Shown piece after piece: positions 18,770 through 30,111 of a stretch of DNA of 64,000 bases (its first letter is position 1; every line of letters begins with the position of its first letter). The notes under the pieces were generated by a model. The model was given only the letters and a program-made list of their open reading frames with translations, was not told where the DNA came from and made no database searches. Source of the stretch: Osmia lignaria lignaria. Taxonomy: Eukaryota; Arthropoda; Insecta; Hymenoptera; Megachilidae. The stretch covers positions 117,501-181,500 of the forward strand of contig NC_135040.1 of NCBI RefSeq assembly GCF_051020975.1, written 5' to 3'. The translations under genes and the position numbers were made by a program.

Positions 18770-19089
18770 TACCGCCCGCCTTCTTCGGTGATACAAAGAA
18801 TGGTTGACGTGAATCAAGGCAAATAACCTCTAGAGTTTTACTAGTACAAACCATGAGTGCTTACACGCTAATTACAAAGGTAAACTAATTAATAATAATT
18901 TTAATATAAAGCAATCAAGTAAAGCAAAGTGAATAAAGAGTAAATATAAAATAACAAATAGCAATTAGAATAGTAAACTAGACCAACCAAAGTAAAGCAA
19001 AAAGAATTACGCGGAAAATTTCGGTCGTAGTTTACGAAGAGAAAAAGAAAAAGGAAGTTAAAGTTAAAGTATCTTAGCTGGTATCGATG
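18770..19089. other. BEL-B 3' untranslated region
   Basis: Between the polypurine tract and the pol stop (about 19090) lies 320 bp of AT-rich, A-rich sequence without coding potential, normal for the 3' end of a BEL/Pao internal region. Confidence 0.7.
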
Positions 19090-21096
19090 CTAAGAGGCGT
19101 CGGTTGGCGATACTGGTAAGGGGCACAGCTTGACGATTGGCCTCTTAACAGTGCCCTTTTCAGTGCGTAGAGTTACCACTCTAACGCATCCATCAGGTCC
19201 TGGGTGTAGTTCGGTGACGCGTCCCATCAACCACTTTGCTGGTGGCTGTAAGTCGTCCCGGATAAGCGCCAGGCTGCCGATTTCCAAATTCTCCCGGTAA
19301 CGACGCCACTTCGGAAACTGTTGGAGATGCTGTAAGTATTCGCGTCTCCATCTTTTCCAGAATTGTGCTCGCATTTGTGAGATTAACCGCCAGCGTGTGT
19401 GAAGTGCAGTGCATGGTTCTTCTGGCTCTGGGGGGACGGTGGTTGGTTCCCCTATCAAGAAGTGACCCGGTGTCAAGGCGGCCAGCTCCGAAGGGTCCTC
19501 TGATAGTGCGTACAGTGGCCTCGAGTTTAGGCACGCCTCTATTTGACAGAGGAGAGTCGTCAGTTCCTCGAAGGTAAGTGTGGAATCACCGATCACTCTC
19601 CGTAGATGGTGCTTTACGGATTTTACCCCTGCCTCCCACAGGCCACCAAAATGCGGCGCATAAGGGGGAATGAACTGCCAGCTGGTGCCGTCTAATGCCA
19701 GGGATGCGGCTGCCTCCTGGTAGAATAAAGTAGACTGGCGGAACATAGCGCGGAGCTCTCTGTCTGCTCCCTGGAATACCGTTCCATTGTCGCTAAACAG
19801 AGTGGCGCAATGTCCTCGCCTGCCCACAAAGCGACGGAAGGCTGCAAGAAAGGAAGCTGAGGTTAGATCTGACACCGCTTCCAAATGTATTGCCCTGGTA
19901 GACAGGCACACGAAGAGGGCGATGTAGCCTTTGTAGGCTTTGTGGCCACGCCCGGGCGAGGTACGTAGCTTAATCGGGCCCGCATAATCCACGCCGGTGG
20001 TTAAAAAGGCCCTCTGTGCTGCAGTGCGCTCTTGTGGAAGTTGTCCCATCAGTTGTCCAGCTCTACGTCCGCTGAACCGGGCGCACGTGACGCAGGCGGC
20101 GATTTCGGATCGAACCAGTGAGCGGCCTCGGACGATCCAGACTCTTCTCATGAGATGGCTGCGAGTAAGCTGTGGACCTCCATGGAGCGTGCGGTAATGT
20201 GCGTCCCGTATCAGAAGCCTGGCCAACGGACATCTCTTCGCCACAAGGTAAGGATGTTTCTCATTGTACGGCAGAGCCGCGTTTTCTAAGCGCCCTCCGA
20301 GCCTTAGTAAGCCCTGGTCGTCTAAGAAAGGTCGACACGAAGAAAGGGGTGAAGCTTTGCGTAGCTCGCCGTGCCGTTGCAGTTGTTCAATCTCCTCCAG
20401 GAAACTGGTGTGTTGAGAGAATCTCAGAACTGCTAGGAAGGCGTGGGTGCGCTCCGCTGCTTTAACAAAACCCTTCTCGCAAGGCTGCCCTCGGCTTAGA
20501 CTGGCAAACCTGAAACACTGGGCAATAACAGATAAAAGGTGCGAGAGAGAGGAGAAGCGGCACAGGAAGTTTTCTCCGAATTTCTCCTTGACGACGTGTA
20601 CCGTGGCTCCTCTTCTCTCTGCCTCTATTCCCTCGTTGGACTCCGGAAAGATCGCCGGCCAGAATTCAGGCTGTTCCGTCAACCATTTCGGCCCGTGCCA
20701 CCAGATATCGGAGTCGACGAGCTCGGCTGGGCTCATTCCTCGGGTTGCCAAGTCCGCTGGATTGTCCGGAGAGCGGATGTGCCGCCAATTGTCCGCCGGT
20801 ATCTCGTGCTGGATATCGGAGACTCGATGGGCAACGAAGGGTTTCCATTGAGATGCATGGCCGCGGATCCAGTGTAAGGTTACACTTGAATCCGTCCACG
20901 CGATGGTCGGGCCAGACATATTAATACCTTCTTTGACCCGAATCAATAATTTAGATAACAAGGTGGCTCCACACAGTTCCAACTTCGGAATTGTTATAGT
21001 CTTTACCGGGGCCACCTTAGTTTTTGCGACCAAAAGCGAGGTCGTTACCGACCCATTGTTATTGACCCGCAGGTACACCGCTGCCGCATAAGCTCG
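19090..21096 (-). pseudogene. BEL-B pol, RNase H and integrase part
   Basis: Same frame as the upstream ORF, separated only by a TAG stop. Motifs: a Pao-type RNase H region (PKLELCGATLLSKLL, WTDSSVTLHWIRG), then an integrase with a zinc-binding region (HYRTLHGG..., CVTCARF), catalytic D in GVDYAGPIKL, D in LFSDNGTVFQG, E in PHFGGLWEAGVKSVK, and a C-terminal DUF5641-like domain (GHFLIGEPTTVPP, RRYRENLEIGSLALI). The product would insert cDNA into the genome. Without readthrough this half is not translated. Confidence 0.93.
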
Positions 21097-24000
21097 CTAC
21101 GAGACGTCACAAAAACCGTGAAGTTCCATCTGGGTGGACGGCTCTGATGAGGCAAATGTCCAGCGTGGGATCTTCAGGGTATCCAATTGCGGCAGGGAGC
21201 CTCTGAAGCGCTGCCACATAGTGCAGACGTTCTCTGGCAATTGCTGATCCCAGTCCGCTCCAAGGATCCAGAGGTCCTGCATTAAAATCTTGGCCACGAC
21301 TAGGACCGGCGCCGCCCAGCCCAGTGGGTCGAAGAGGCCTGCGATTTCCGAAAGGATAGACCTCTTGGTGGTGCATTCTCTCACCAGCTCAGCGGCTGCG
21401 ACTCGAAGGGAGAAGGCATCATCCCTAGGATTCCAGTTCACGCCTAGTGTGCTGATGCCGGACCATTCCTGAAACAGGCGCGTATTAGAAGAGTCGGCTT
21501 CTTGAATTTCCGGTATGTTAGATGCCCATTTGCTTAGTTCGAAACCGCCAGCTTTGAAAATTGCCACCACTTCTCTTTTCAAAGCCAGGGTCTCGCTGAC
21601 ATCATCCGCCCCGGTGAGAATATCATCGACATAAGTGTGTCGACGCACCACCGAAGCTCCTCGGGGAAATCGGCTGCTTTCGTCGTTCGCCAGCTGGGCA
21701 AGTACCCGTAAAGCTAGGAAAGGCGCACACGCCGTGCCATACGTCACCGTTGTAAGCCGAAAGTCCTGCACTCGTTCGTCGGGAGTGGCGCGCCAAAGGA
21801 TGCTTTGCCACTTAGTATCCTCTGAATGGACTCGGATCTGTCTGAACATCTTGACAATGTCCGTGGTGAATACGATCCGAAAAAGTCGCCAGCGGGTCAA
21901 TACCATCCACAGGTCAGCCTGGAGCTTCTGACCAGTGGCGAGGCAGTCGTTTAGCGATTGGCCCGTGGCTGTACAAAAAGAAGCATTAAAAACGACCCGT
22001 AACTTGGCAGAAGGATCGTGACGCTTGCGTACGGCGTGGTGTGGCAGGTAATACGCAGGCCCTTTATCCGCTTCTTCGGGTGCACCCTGCATGTGCTGTA
22101 AAGTCAGGTACTCCATCATAAAATTTCGATACTGCTCTTTCAGCGTAGCATCCGAGGATAGGCGTCGTTCACAATTGAAGAGGAGTTTCAACGCCGTCGT
22201 CCTGTTGGACTTCAGCGCAGTCCGCGGGTCCTTTACGAAGGGAAGGCGCACCACGTAGCGTCCCGATGGATCTCGAGCATGGGTGTCAAGGAAGTGACGC
22301 TCACACTTTTCCTCTTCTTGTGACATTGGAGCCCGTTCTCGAATCTCGTCCAGCTCCCAGAACCGCTGGAGGAGTTGGCTTGTGGAGTCCTCGCCGTGGC
22401 AGTGAAGAACCCGAGCGGCCGTCTCCGCCTTGGGTTTGTCGTCGGAGGCTGGTCCCATAAGCACCCAGCCAAAGGGGGTGAGTTTCGCTGTTGGAGTACC
22501 CTCTGGCCCTCTGCGCGAGTCGTCACCAAAGAGCGTTCCGCAAACATCCGCACCTAAAAGTAAATCTACCCGAGCCGGAACTCCGTACTCGGGGTCAGCA
22601 AGCGTGAGACCGGTAATATGCGGCCAAGACTTTGCCACGATGCGTTTGCTCGGGAGCAACGACGTTAGTTTGCGGAGTACCAACGCACGAACTGGTAATC
22701 GGAAGTCCGAAGTGTGTCGGGGTCGAACTACAAGTGATACCTCTCCGGTCGCGTGTCCAACCTCATTGTCCTTAACGCCTGAGATGGCCACTCGCACCGC
22801 CCGCCGTGGAAGACGTAGCGCCTGAGCGACCCACGATGAGACGAGAGAGGTATCGGAGCCGGTGTCCAGAAGGGCTCGGACCTCTACGGTTTCTCCTGAT
22901 GGCGCCTCCAATCTCACCTTGGCGGTTGCGAGTAAGGCCACGGCTTTTGAGCCAACCGATAGAGAGAGGGTAGTCACCTGCTGAGTTGCGTCGTCAGACG
23001 TCGAGGCAGCGTCTTCTCGTGCCGGCTGTCCGCCTTCACGGCCTGGTGCGCTTGCCGGTGGAGCCGTCAGCGCCTCGTGCAGTAACGTATGGTGTCGCTT
23101 GCTACAAGCTAAACAGACTTGTTTAGACGGACACTTACCCACTTCGTGTCCTACATTCAAACAGCTCAGGCAGGCCTTCAGCTGTTGGACGCGCTCCTTG
23201 CGTTTTGCCGGAGACAGCGCCTTGAATTTATAACAAAATCCTAGACCGTGGGTGCCCGAACACCCCGGACATTTCCGGGCCGGGGGCGACTTTGATGCTG
23301 CGGCTAAGACGTTAGAGTTAACGCCTTTTGCTGATGCTCCTCCCTTTGTTTTAGGTTTGATTTCCTTAGAGCTGGTCGGCGACACAGCGTGGAGCGATGG
23401 GTCCGTCATGCCTGCAGCGCTTAAAGCTTGGATCCGGTTCTCCAAGAACTGCGATAATTGCTGGAACCGCGGGATTTCCCGGCTATCCGCCAAAGAAGTC
23501 TCCCAAGCAAGGTGAGTAGTTTTGTCAAGCTTTTGACTTAGTAAGTATACAAACCACTCATCCCATGAAGTAACGGGTTTCCTCAGTGTAACGTACGCCC
23601 TAATCGCCTGGCGGAAAGTGTCTAAAAGCCGCTTCAATTCGCCAGCTGACTGCTGCAGGGCTGGTGGGCACAAGAGGAGCGCTCGATGATGGGAAAACGA
23701 TAACAGACGAATGTTACCGTACCGGGCTTCCAGATCGTCCCATGCTCCCCTAAAGCCGGAGTCCGTTATCGGCGTATTCCGAATGACCTCGGCGGCCTCA
23801 CCTGTCAAACTAGACTTCAAATAGAGTAGCTTCTGTACGTCAGGTAAGTGGCTGACGTCATGGACTAGACTTTTAAAAAGGTCGCGAAAGCTCTCCCATT
23901 GTAACGGATCGCCCGAAAATTTCGGCAAATCAATTTTAGGCAGTTGCGGGTGGGGCGGAGGCGCAATATTGGACTGTTGAACATGCGAGGAGCAAGGGGA

Positions 24001-24216
24001 CGGCAGCTCTTTCAGGTGATGGGAAATCATGGAGGCTGCGTCGAGGTAAGCTTCTTCTGTGACCGAAAAGGCGTCCTCTTTGACATATGAACTAGAACTC
24101 GCCTCCTTGCATCTCATCAATTTACGGTGTCCGCTAAGGAACGTGTCCCAGTATCGGTTGAGCAAACCCTGTCTCTGCTCTAAAACCCCGTCAGCTTGTC
24201 CTTTCCTAACTTGCAT
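21097..24216 (-). pseudogene. BEL-B gag-protease-RT polyprotein
   Basis: 1039 codons from Met at 24216. In order: DUF1759 gag (residues about 70-260, LPKIDLPKFSGDPLQWESF), zinc knuckles (about 310-375, CPGCSGTHGLGFC, CLSCLNVGHEVGKC, CLACSKRHHTLLH), an aspartic protease with ALLDTGSDTSLVS (about 445), a Pao protease/DUF1758 region, and reverse transcriptase with YVDDILTGAD (about 845). The frame ends at a TAG at 21099-21097 (CDVS, stop, then RAYAAAVYL), where related elements have a Glu codon, so it is probably a single G-to-T change rather than a programmed stop. Confidence 0.95.
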
Positions 24217-24649
24217 ACGTTAGCCCAGAATCTTTGTATCCACCCCGCTACTTCCTCTTGTTCACGCAGAAGATCCGAAAAGGACGTAGTCATGATCGCA
24301 ATTCAAGGCGAAATTTAATTTAATATTTCGATAGAGAACCACTGAGACCGTACTTCTAAGCCTTTCAACGCGTACCGTAATGTTGGTAAATATTAGTCGC
24401 GCTGACTTACCCAAAGTCGTTAGGCTCTCGGCGTGACGTCACAAAGCGTGGTCGTTGCCGTTGAAACAAAGGATGGTTACGTAACCGGTTTTCAATCGGC
24501 TCTTCTTTTCAGATTCCTGGTTGGAGATTTTCGCTGATCTGGATCGCCGAAGAAGTTCTCCACAGGTGAAGAAGAAAAGCCAGATGCACTTGAAGCACAG
24601 AGTTCACTTGCGCGATTTTTCCCGAAGCACCGTTGTTCGTTTAACCGAA
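24217..24649. other. BEL-B 5' leader
   Basis: Minus-strand leader between primer site and gag Met, without a long ORF. A short open stretch in the LTR-proximal part has no family resemblance. Confidence 0.6.
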
Positions 24650-24666
24650 TCCGGCTCGAAGGACCA
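24650..24666 (-). promoter_or_regulatory. BEL-B primer-binding site, tRNA-Tyr type
   Basis: Minus strand TGGTCCTTCGAGCCGGA, three bases after the 5' LTR, is complementary to the 3' end of eukaryotic tRNA-Tyr including CCA (TCCGGCTCGAAGGACCA). tRNA-Tyr would prime minus-strand DNA synthesis. The tRNA match is from memory of conserved tRNA-Tyr acceptor and T-stem sequence. Confidence 0.85.
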
Positions 24667-24669
24667 GTT

Positions 24670-25193
24670 TGTTCCGTTAAATTTCGCCGCGGCGTATTTT
24701 CCGCGGTTGGGAATCTGCAGGAAAATGAGCGAGGTGCCGGATCGCGTTTACCGAAGCGCAGGAGTCTTGGAAAAGCGGAAGCAATGAACTCCACAGCAAC
24801 GTGTTGCGTAGTTTTAGCAAAAACTCGTTGTATTTAATAAATTAACAGGTAGTCTTAGGAATAACAAGTTTATATTTCAATCCTCTATTCACTGAATTAA
24901 TCCGCGTTATTGCGGTTCGCCGAAGCACTTGGTTCGTGCGAAGCGCCAGAAAAAGAACAAAGGAGAGATTTGCGGATCTGAATTCTCCGAAAAGCGTTCG
25001 CGAGATAAGAGTGAGACAAGAGTGAGCCCCGTCGCAGAGCGACGACAGGCTCGCACCTCTCCCTCTCTCTCCCGGCGTCCTCGCCCCACACCGCTGGCCA
25101 ACGGCGTGAGAGAGATGGGCGCCGATGAGAGAGGGATGGCAATACGACAGAAGTCAGTCGCGTTAGACATTGAGGAAACAGTTCGCTCGAACA
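24670..25193 (-). repeat. BEL-B 5' LTR
   Basis: 524 bp, same ends and apparently the same sequence as the 3' LTR at 18246-18769. It would carry promoter and RNA start for the minus-strand transcript. The TSD CTATG follows at 25194-25198. Confidence 0.95.
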
Positions 25194-25198
25194 CTATG

Positions 25199-25488
25199 CG
25201 TTGAGCTTCATCAGCAAAGGAACGCAGCTCTGTCGCGGATTCTTTTTTAAAAAATGGCATATCCATAAAGGCCCGTAAATGCTTGTAAACAATTAATCGG
25301 GGATTGTGGAAACGCGCCTTTAAAGCCTGCCACGTCGTCGAATAATTTGCATTCGTGGTTGTTACGTCCTTAACTAAGTCCGCAGCGGCACCCTTCAAAC
25401 AAGTTTTCAAGTACTGTAGCTTGGTCGCATCAGCTAAACCAAGGGCATTGTGTACGAGCGTGGTGAATAAGTCACAAAAGTTTTTATC
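25199..25488 (-). pseudogene. BEL-A gag, middle part
   Basis: The minus strand reads FCDLFTTLVHNALGLADATK, LQYLKTCLKGAAADLVKDV, WQALKARFHNPRLIVYKHL and ATELRSFADEAQRI, the DUF1759 Gag core of BEL/Pao elements. The frame runs directly into that at 18240 once BEL-B and one CTATG are skipped, and it follows the N-terminal part at 28330-28733 once the 25489-28327 insertion is skipped. Confidence 0.88.
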
Positions 25489-26058
25489 CGACTTCGAAAA
25501 GGAGGAGGATACTCAATTCGATGTGTATGTATTTTTTTTTTTTTTTTTTTTCTTTTAATGTATGTTCACCGATTACGCCGAGACGGATAGACCAATCGGA
25601 ACGAAACCTTTTGCGTCTTGTAGAGTGTAACTCCTCATTGGTACAGTAAAAAAAATATTTTGCATCTTTTCATTCCTAACGACTATTTCTTCTAAATGTA
25701 TGTTCGCCCATTACTCCAAGATGGATGGACCAATCGGAACGAAACATTTTGCATCTTGTAGAGTATGTCTCCCGATTGGTTCCGTTAAAAAAACATTTTG
25801 CATTTTTTCATTGTTAACGATTTTTTTGCAAAAAACGTAATACTTGATTTATGTCTTCAGGCGTTTATGCTGCAGGGAATGTATCGGTTGTGATGAAAAC
25901 TTTCACATTTAGTAGAAGGTATATCCGCGATGATCTCAATTGCAAAAATGTATTGAATTTTTTAATAACTACTATTATAGCGAAAAATCTACGTCTTCAT
26001 GTTATTCTGCAAGGAATGTATCGTTCGCGATGAAACCTTTCATATTTGGTAGGAATTA

Positions 26059-27189
26059 CAGGGTGTCAGGCGACTACCTCGACAGCCGTAGAGGGATGAT
26101 TGCTAAGGGGATTCTAAACAACTTTTTCCTTTGCCAAATTGTTGGTTAAGGCTTGGTTTGCGAGCTAATAACAAAAAACACCGACCAATCCGAGCGCGGA
26201 TAGAGCGCAGTCCCAGGGACTGCAGTGTCGGGTACGAAAACCGGGCTTGACGTTGGTCGCGAACGAACGGCTTGGCACCCCGTTGGCATAGCACAATAAA
26301 AAAACTGAACTGGTAGAACATTTTTAGTCGCTGTTTAGAATGAATATGGAACCTAATCTCTTATTGCCTGTCATAATGTAAAAAAGGAAATTCTAAGGAT
26401 TTTAAACAACAAATAAAAATGTTTGAAGTGGTATAATTAATAAACGTTTGAATCAAAGGCTACACTAATGATGCAAAATTTGAAAACAATTTAAATGAAA
26501 CCTATCCATTCGTTTCTAAATTAACTTGCTACGCTGAAAGCAAATAATTCCCACTAGATCACTGTGTCGATTCTGGACATTCGATGAGCAAACACCTCGC
26601 CTATTATTCACACCTAAGTGCAATAAATGAGGGGAGTTCACTGGCCCGATCATGAAAATTACTGTTCTACTGAACGTGTTTCCTCGATTCCCAGTGACAA
26701 TTATCTGCTTTCAGCGTAGTAGGTTAATTTACGAACGAATGCGAAAGTTTCATTTATATTGTTCTCAAATTTTTCATCATTAACATGGCTTCCAATTCAA
26801 ACGTTTATTAATTATTCCATTTCAATCATTTTTATTTGTTGTTTAGAATCCTTAGAATTTCCTTTTTTACATTATGATAGGCGACAAGAGATTAGGTTCC
26901 GTATTCATTTTAAACAACGACTAAAAATGTTCTACCCGTCCAATTTTTTTATTGTGCTATGCCAACGGGGTGCCGAGCCGTTCGTTTGCGACCTACGTCA
27001 GGTCCGGTTTTCATAGCCGACATTGCAGTCCCTGAGCCCGCGCGCTGTACGTGCTCGGATTGGTCGGTGTTTTTTGTTAATAACTAGAAAAACAAGCCTT
27101 AACCAACATTTTGGAAAAGGAAAAAGTTGTTTAGAATCACCTTAGCAATCATCCCTCTTCGGCTGTAGAGGTAGTCGCGTGACACTCTG
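26059..27189. mobile_element. Foldback MITE with TA target duplication
   Basis: 1131 bp with ends CAGGGTGTCAGGCGACTACC and its inverted counterpart ...GTAGTCGCGTGACACTCTG, flanked by TA. The inverted arms extend over most of the element (for example 26330-26460 pairs with 26800-26930), giving an almost full-length palindrome centred near 26625. It has no ORF. TA duplication suggests mobilisation by a Tc1/mariner-type transposase. Confidence 0.8.
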
Positions 27190-27357
27190 TATATCCGCGA
27201 TGACCCCACTTGCAAAAATTTATAGAATTTGTTGTTTATTAACCATTTAAATTTGGTCAATATTTTTTAGGTTTATGGTTATTAGCTAAGTAACAGAAAC
27301 CCAAAATCACCTTACACTATCCTAAAAATACTGCAGGTTCCACTAAAAAGTGTGAAA

Positions 27358-28327
27358 TAAAATAATTTTTAACAAAAAACAAATCCGACTTCGAAATGCA
27401 CTAAAAAGTGTCAAATAATTACTATTTCATTTATACCAATATTCCATAGCTATTAATAATATCTACTTAATCGTTAAATAGGATACCAAACACATTTCAA
27501 AGTTTTCGGAGGCGGCGCAAAATTAAAAATACCCGAACAAACGATGCTGCCAATAACGATTTGATTGCGGTATGGCAAACTTGGTAAATAATAAGTCGTA
27601 AGAGAAAAATTATAGGTCCGGCTGAAAACATTTGTAATTGTAACGATTGTATGAGAAATTAGCAGCCCTCCTGATGTACATGCACTATACTGCAGTTCAC
27701 AAGAGACCATACTTAACTCGCGCCGCTCACTAGGTCTAGAGAGATTTTTAATCACGTGTGTTATTCCCCTCTACAGCTTGCTTCTTATTATACTTTGCGA
27801 CCATATAAATGGCCGGCAGAAATATATAACATACGATAATTGATAATCGGTGATGATATTGTAAAGTTTCACGATACAATGAAATTCCTATTATTTGTCG
27901 CAAGAAAAAAATGATGTGAACGCAAAGTAAGAAGCAAGCTGTAAAGGGGAATCACACGCACTATTAAAAATCTCCCTAGACCACAGTAGGTCACTAGCTG
28001 CGCGAGTTAAGTGCGGTCACTCGTGAACTGCAGTATAGTTAATTCGCAACGGGTTTGTTGATTCCCATTGAATATTATTTACTTGAAATTATCAAATGGG
28101 TGATTTATCATAGGTTGCCGACGTCCGAGTTAGGATCTTCTTAGTAGAGGAAAAGTTTTTAATTTTGCGCCGCCTCCGAAAACTTTGAAATGTATTTGGT
28201 ATCCTATTTAACGATTACGTAGACATTATTAATAGCTATGGAATATTGGTATAAATGAAATAGAAATTATTTGACACTTTTTAGTGCATTTCGAAGTCGG
28301 ATTTGTTTTTTGTTAAAAATTATTTTA
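27358..28327. repeat. Long imperfect palindrome (about 970 bp)
   Basis: Left arm (TAATTTTTAACAAAAAACAA, then TCCGACTTCG, CACTAAAAAGTG) is repeated inverted at the right end. Internal blocks also pair: CTATACTGCAGTTCAC (27690) with GTGAACTGCAGTATAG (28025), and AGCTTGCTTCTTA (27776) with TAAGAAGCAAGCT (27930). The centre is near 27845. It contains a full set of termini of the CCGACTTCG family, so it may be a self-contained foldback member. Confidence 0.85.
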
Positions 28328-28329
28328 TC

Positions 28330-28733
28330 CCAATCCTCGTATTGACCGGGAAACGTTGGTAAATCTAATTTTGGTAATTTAGCCGCGCGATGCTCGAGCG
28401 TTAGTGAGGAGCTGGCAATCGGTGGCCCGCAGCCTCAAGCTCTGCTTGGACCGTTAAAAGAAAATCAAGCGTATCCTCGTACGCCGTTTGCAACCGTTCA
28501 ATCATATTATCCGTGAGATAAGCGTCACCTTCGGCATCCTCACGCACGGAAATCTCAGCATGCGCGCCCCGCGCTTCCCTCCAGATTTCCTGGAGCGACT
28601 TAATTCGAGAAGCAATAATATTGCGATTAAAGGTATTGCTCTCCTTATCCCTTAGTCGAGAGCTCGTTAACTCGATTCCGGCTAATCGCGCATATTGCAC
28701 CGTAGTGAGCCTTTTCAAAAGTGTAGGTGCCAT
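28330..28733 (-). pseudogene. BEL-A gag, N-terminal part
   Basis: Starts at Met 28733 (MAPTLLKRLTTVQYARLAGI). A helical segment (SRIKSLQEIWREARGAHAEI; LQTAYEDTLDFLLTVQAELE) is followed by KLPKLDLPTFPGQY near 28345, the usual lead into DUF1759 of BEL/Pao Gag. The 28401 stop of the short frame is followed by gag sequence in a shifted frame, so one indel is present. Continues at 25488 after the insertion. Confidence 0.8.
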
Positions 28734-28749
28734 GATAATTCCAACCAAA

Positions 28750-29016
28750 AGATTTTCAAACTCAAAAGTATTTACTTAATCTAAGCGTAAATCGAAACTA
28801 TAAAAGTAATAAGAATGCGTTACGACAAATTAAATTCAATAAACAAATCATCAAAAAAAAAAATAAAAGAACTATGGCAATATACTATTCACAACGCTAA
28901 CTTATAATTAAACAGCAGAGAACTCGGGTATTACAATTTCAAATAAAAGTATCCAGCGTCTTAACCAAACGGACGTTTAAGTTCGAGGAAACACGACGCC
29001 GTAAACCCATTTGAGC
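28750..29016. other. BEL-A 5' leader
   Basis: AT-rich leader between the putative primer site and gag start on the minus strand; contains an A11 run but no ORF. Confidence 0.5.
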
Positions 29017-29033
29017 TCGTGGCGTCGCAACCA
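29017..29033 (-). promoter_or_regulatory. Candidate BEL-A primer-binding site
   Basis: Minus strand TGGTTGCGACGCCACGA, six bases after the putative LTR end, starts with TGG as required for pairing to a tRNA CCA end. I cannot match it confidently to a particular tRNA. Confidence 0.4.
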
Positions 29034-29039
29034 AAAGTC

Positions 29040-30111
29040 TGTGTTTATATTACACTATCGCTCTACTCGCCCCTATAAACGAGAACGCACGAACAGAGGA
29101 ATGCCCAAGCAACGCCACAGCGATGATTCTTAACACATAAAACAAAAAATCAATCTCTAGTTTTACGCACTATATTCAAATCCGGAATATCGAATGGGTA
29201 GGATATGAGGTGGAATTGGTGTCACCGGTAATAAATAAATTGTACACAAAAAATTATGTTAGAAGAACAAAGAAAATAAATGTATTTATTTGATTGAAAA
29301 TTAAATGCCTCTACTCTACGGGTACCGGCTGTAAAAAACCCCAGTCGAAAGTGGGGAAAAAGCCTGGTCCCAACAAAAGAAAATTAAATCAAATTGAATG
29401 ACTGAAAATGAGGAAAACAACAAATAATGCAATGTAGAAACTTACGAAAACTAGAAATACGTAAACGAATTTGAATGATCATTCAATGCTTAAAACTAGC
29501 GCACGCAGAGAGATCTCTCTTACCCTAAATCTTAATGGAATGGCGCCTCGCCGCCGTCACCGCAGATCGCCGTGGTCCTCGCGAAAAGAAACATCCTGAT
29601 CACAGGAAGGGTCCCGCAATCGGGGACAGAGTGACCGTAAACACGCGTCACTCTCTGCACGGCTAGCCAGGTAAGCAGAACCAGCCGATCGCCGCACTGT
29701 GCCGTACCAATCACTGCACACAGTTGGACGTCTGACTCTCCCACAAGATCGCCGGGCCGTGCAGAACACAAACGACAGCACGTAGTGCTTCAGATCACAG
29801 GACGCACGCACGATCGCACTCGCCACACGTTTAATTTCAAAAAGCATTTCAAAAAACACGACAAAACGTTCCAACTGCACAGGGTACCGATCACAGTCTC
29901 AATGTCTGGGCCCAGCCCAGGGCTATACGCCGCCACCACCGACCCGCCGCTCGCGCCTGCGCCTTGCTGCGTCACAGCGACCCCGCATGCAACCCCGCGC
30001 AGCGCCAAATATAAATCTAACCCCTGGAGCTCAACATGCAAAAGCCACACATGCTCGACATGCTAGATAGGCAACATGCTGGACATGCAAAAACACCGCG
30101 AAACGCGAACA
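29040..30111 (-). repeat. BEL-A 5' LTR (probable)
   Basis: On the minus strand this begins TGTTCGCGTTTCGCGG (compare TGTTCGAGCGAACTG of BEL-B) and ends ATAAACACA, giving TG...CA termini and about 1072 bp. A TATA-like GATTTATATTTGG lies near 30010. It adjoins the 80-bp satellite at 30112, so BEL-A inserted into that array. The matching 3' LTR is missing, so the boundaries rest on termini and position only. Confidence 0.6.

Larger units (their letters stand above)
18246..25193 (-). mobile_element. BEL-B: BEL/Pao LTR retrotransposon, near-complete
   Basis: 6948 bp, bounded by two 524-bp LTRs that look identical by eye, with a 5-bp target duplication CTATG at 18241-18245 and 25194-25198. It sits inside the gag gene of BEL-A; skipping it and one CTATG restores the BEL-A frame. 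It carries a tRNA-Tyr-type primer site, a gag-pol frame of about 1700 codons with a single in-frame stop, and a purine-rich tract before the 3' LTR. Equal LTRs imply very recent insertion. Confidence 0.97.
25489..28327. mobile_element. CCGACTTCG-family element, palindrome-rich, no ORF
   Basis: This insertion splits BEL-A gag. It starts CCGACTTCGAAAAGGAGGAG and ends with the complementary TGCATTTCGAAGTCGG plus an AT-rich tail. A short direct repeat (TTTTAT) on both sides may be a target duplication. Contents: a T-rich tract and imperfect repeats of CCAATCGGAACGAAAC (25540-25800), tandem units with TATATCCGCGATGA, a nested palindromic MITE (26059-27189), and a second long palindrome (27358-28327). 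Relatives lie at 32405-33160 and at the window end (63984 on). No transposase is present, so it is non-autonomous. Superfamily unknown. Confidence 0.6.

Noticed and set aside
19365..23515. Plus-strand ORFs of 60-134 codons
   Set aside because: Antisense shadows of the BEL-B polyprotein; no independent motifs.
24650..24666. tRNA gene
   Set aside because: Only 17 bases match the tRNA-Tyr 3' end and they abut an LTR; it is a primer-binding site.
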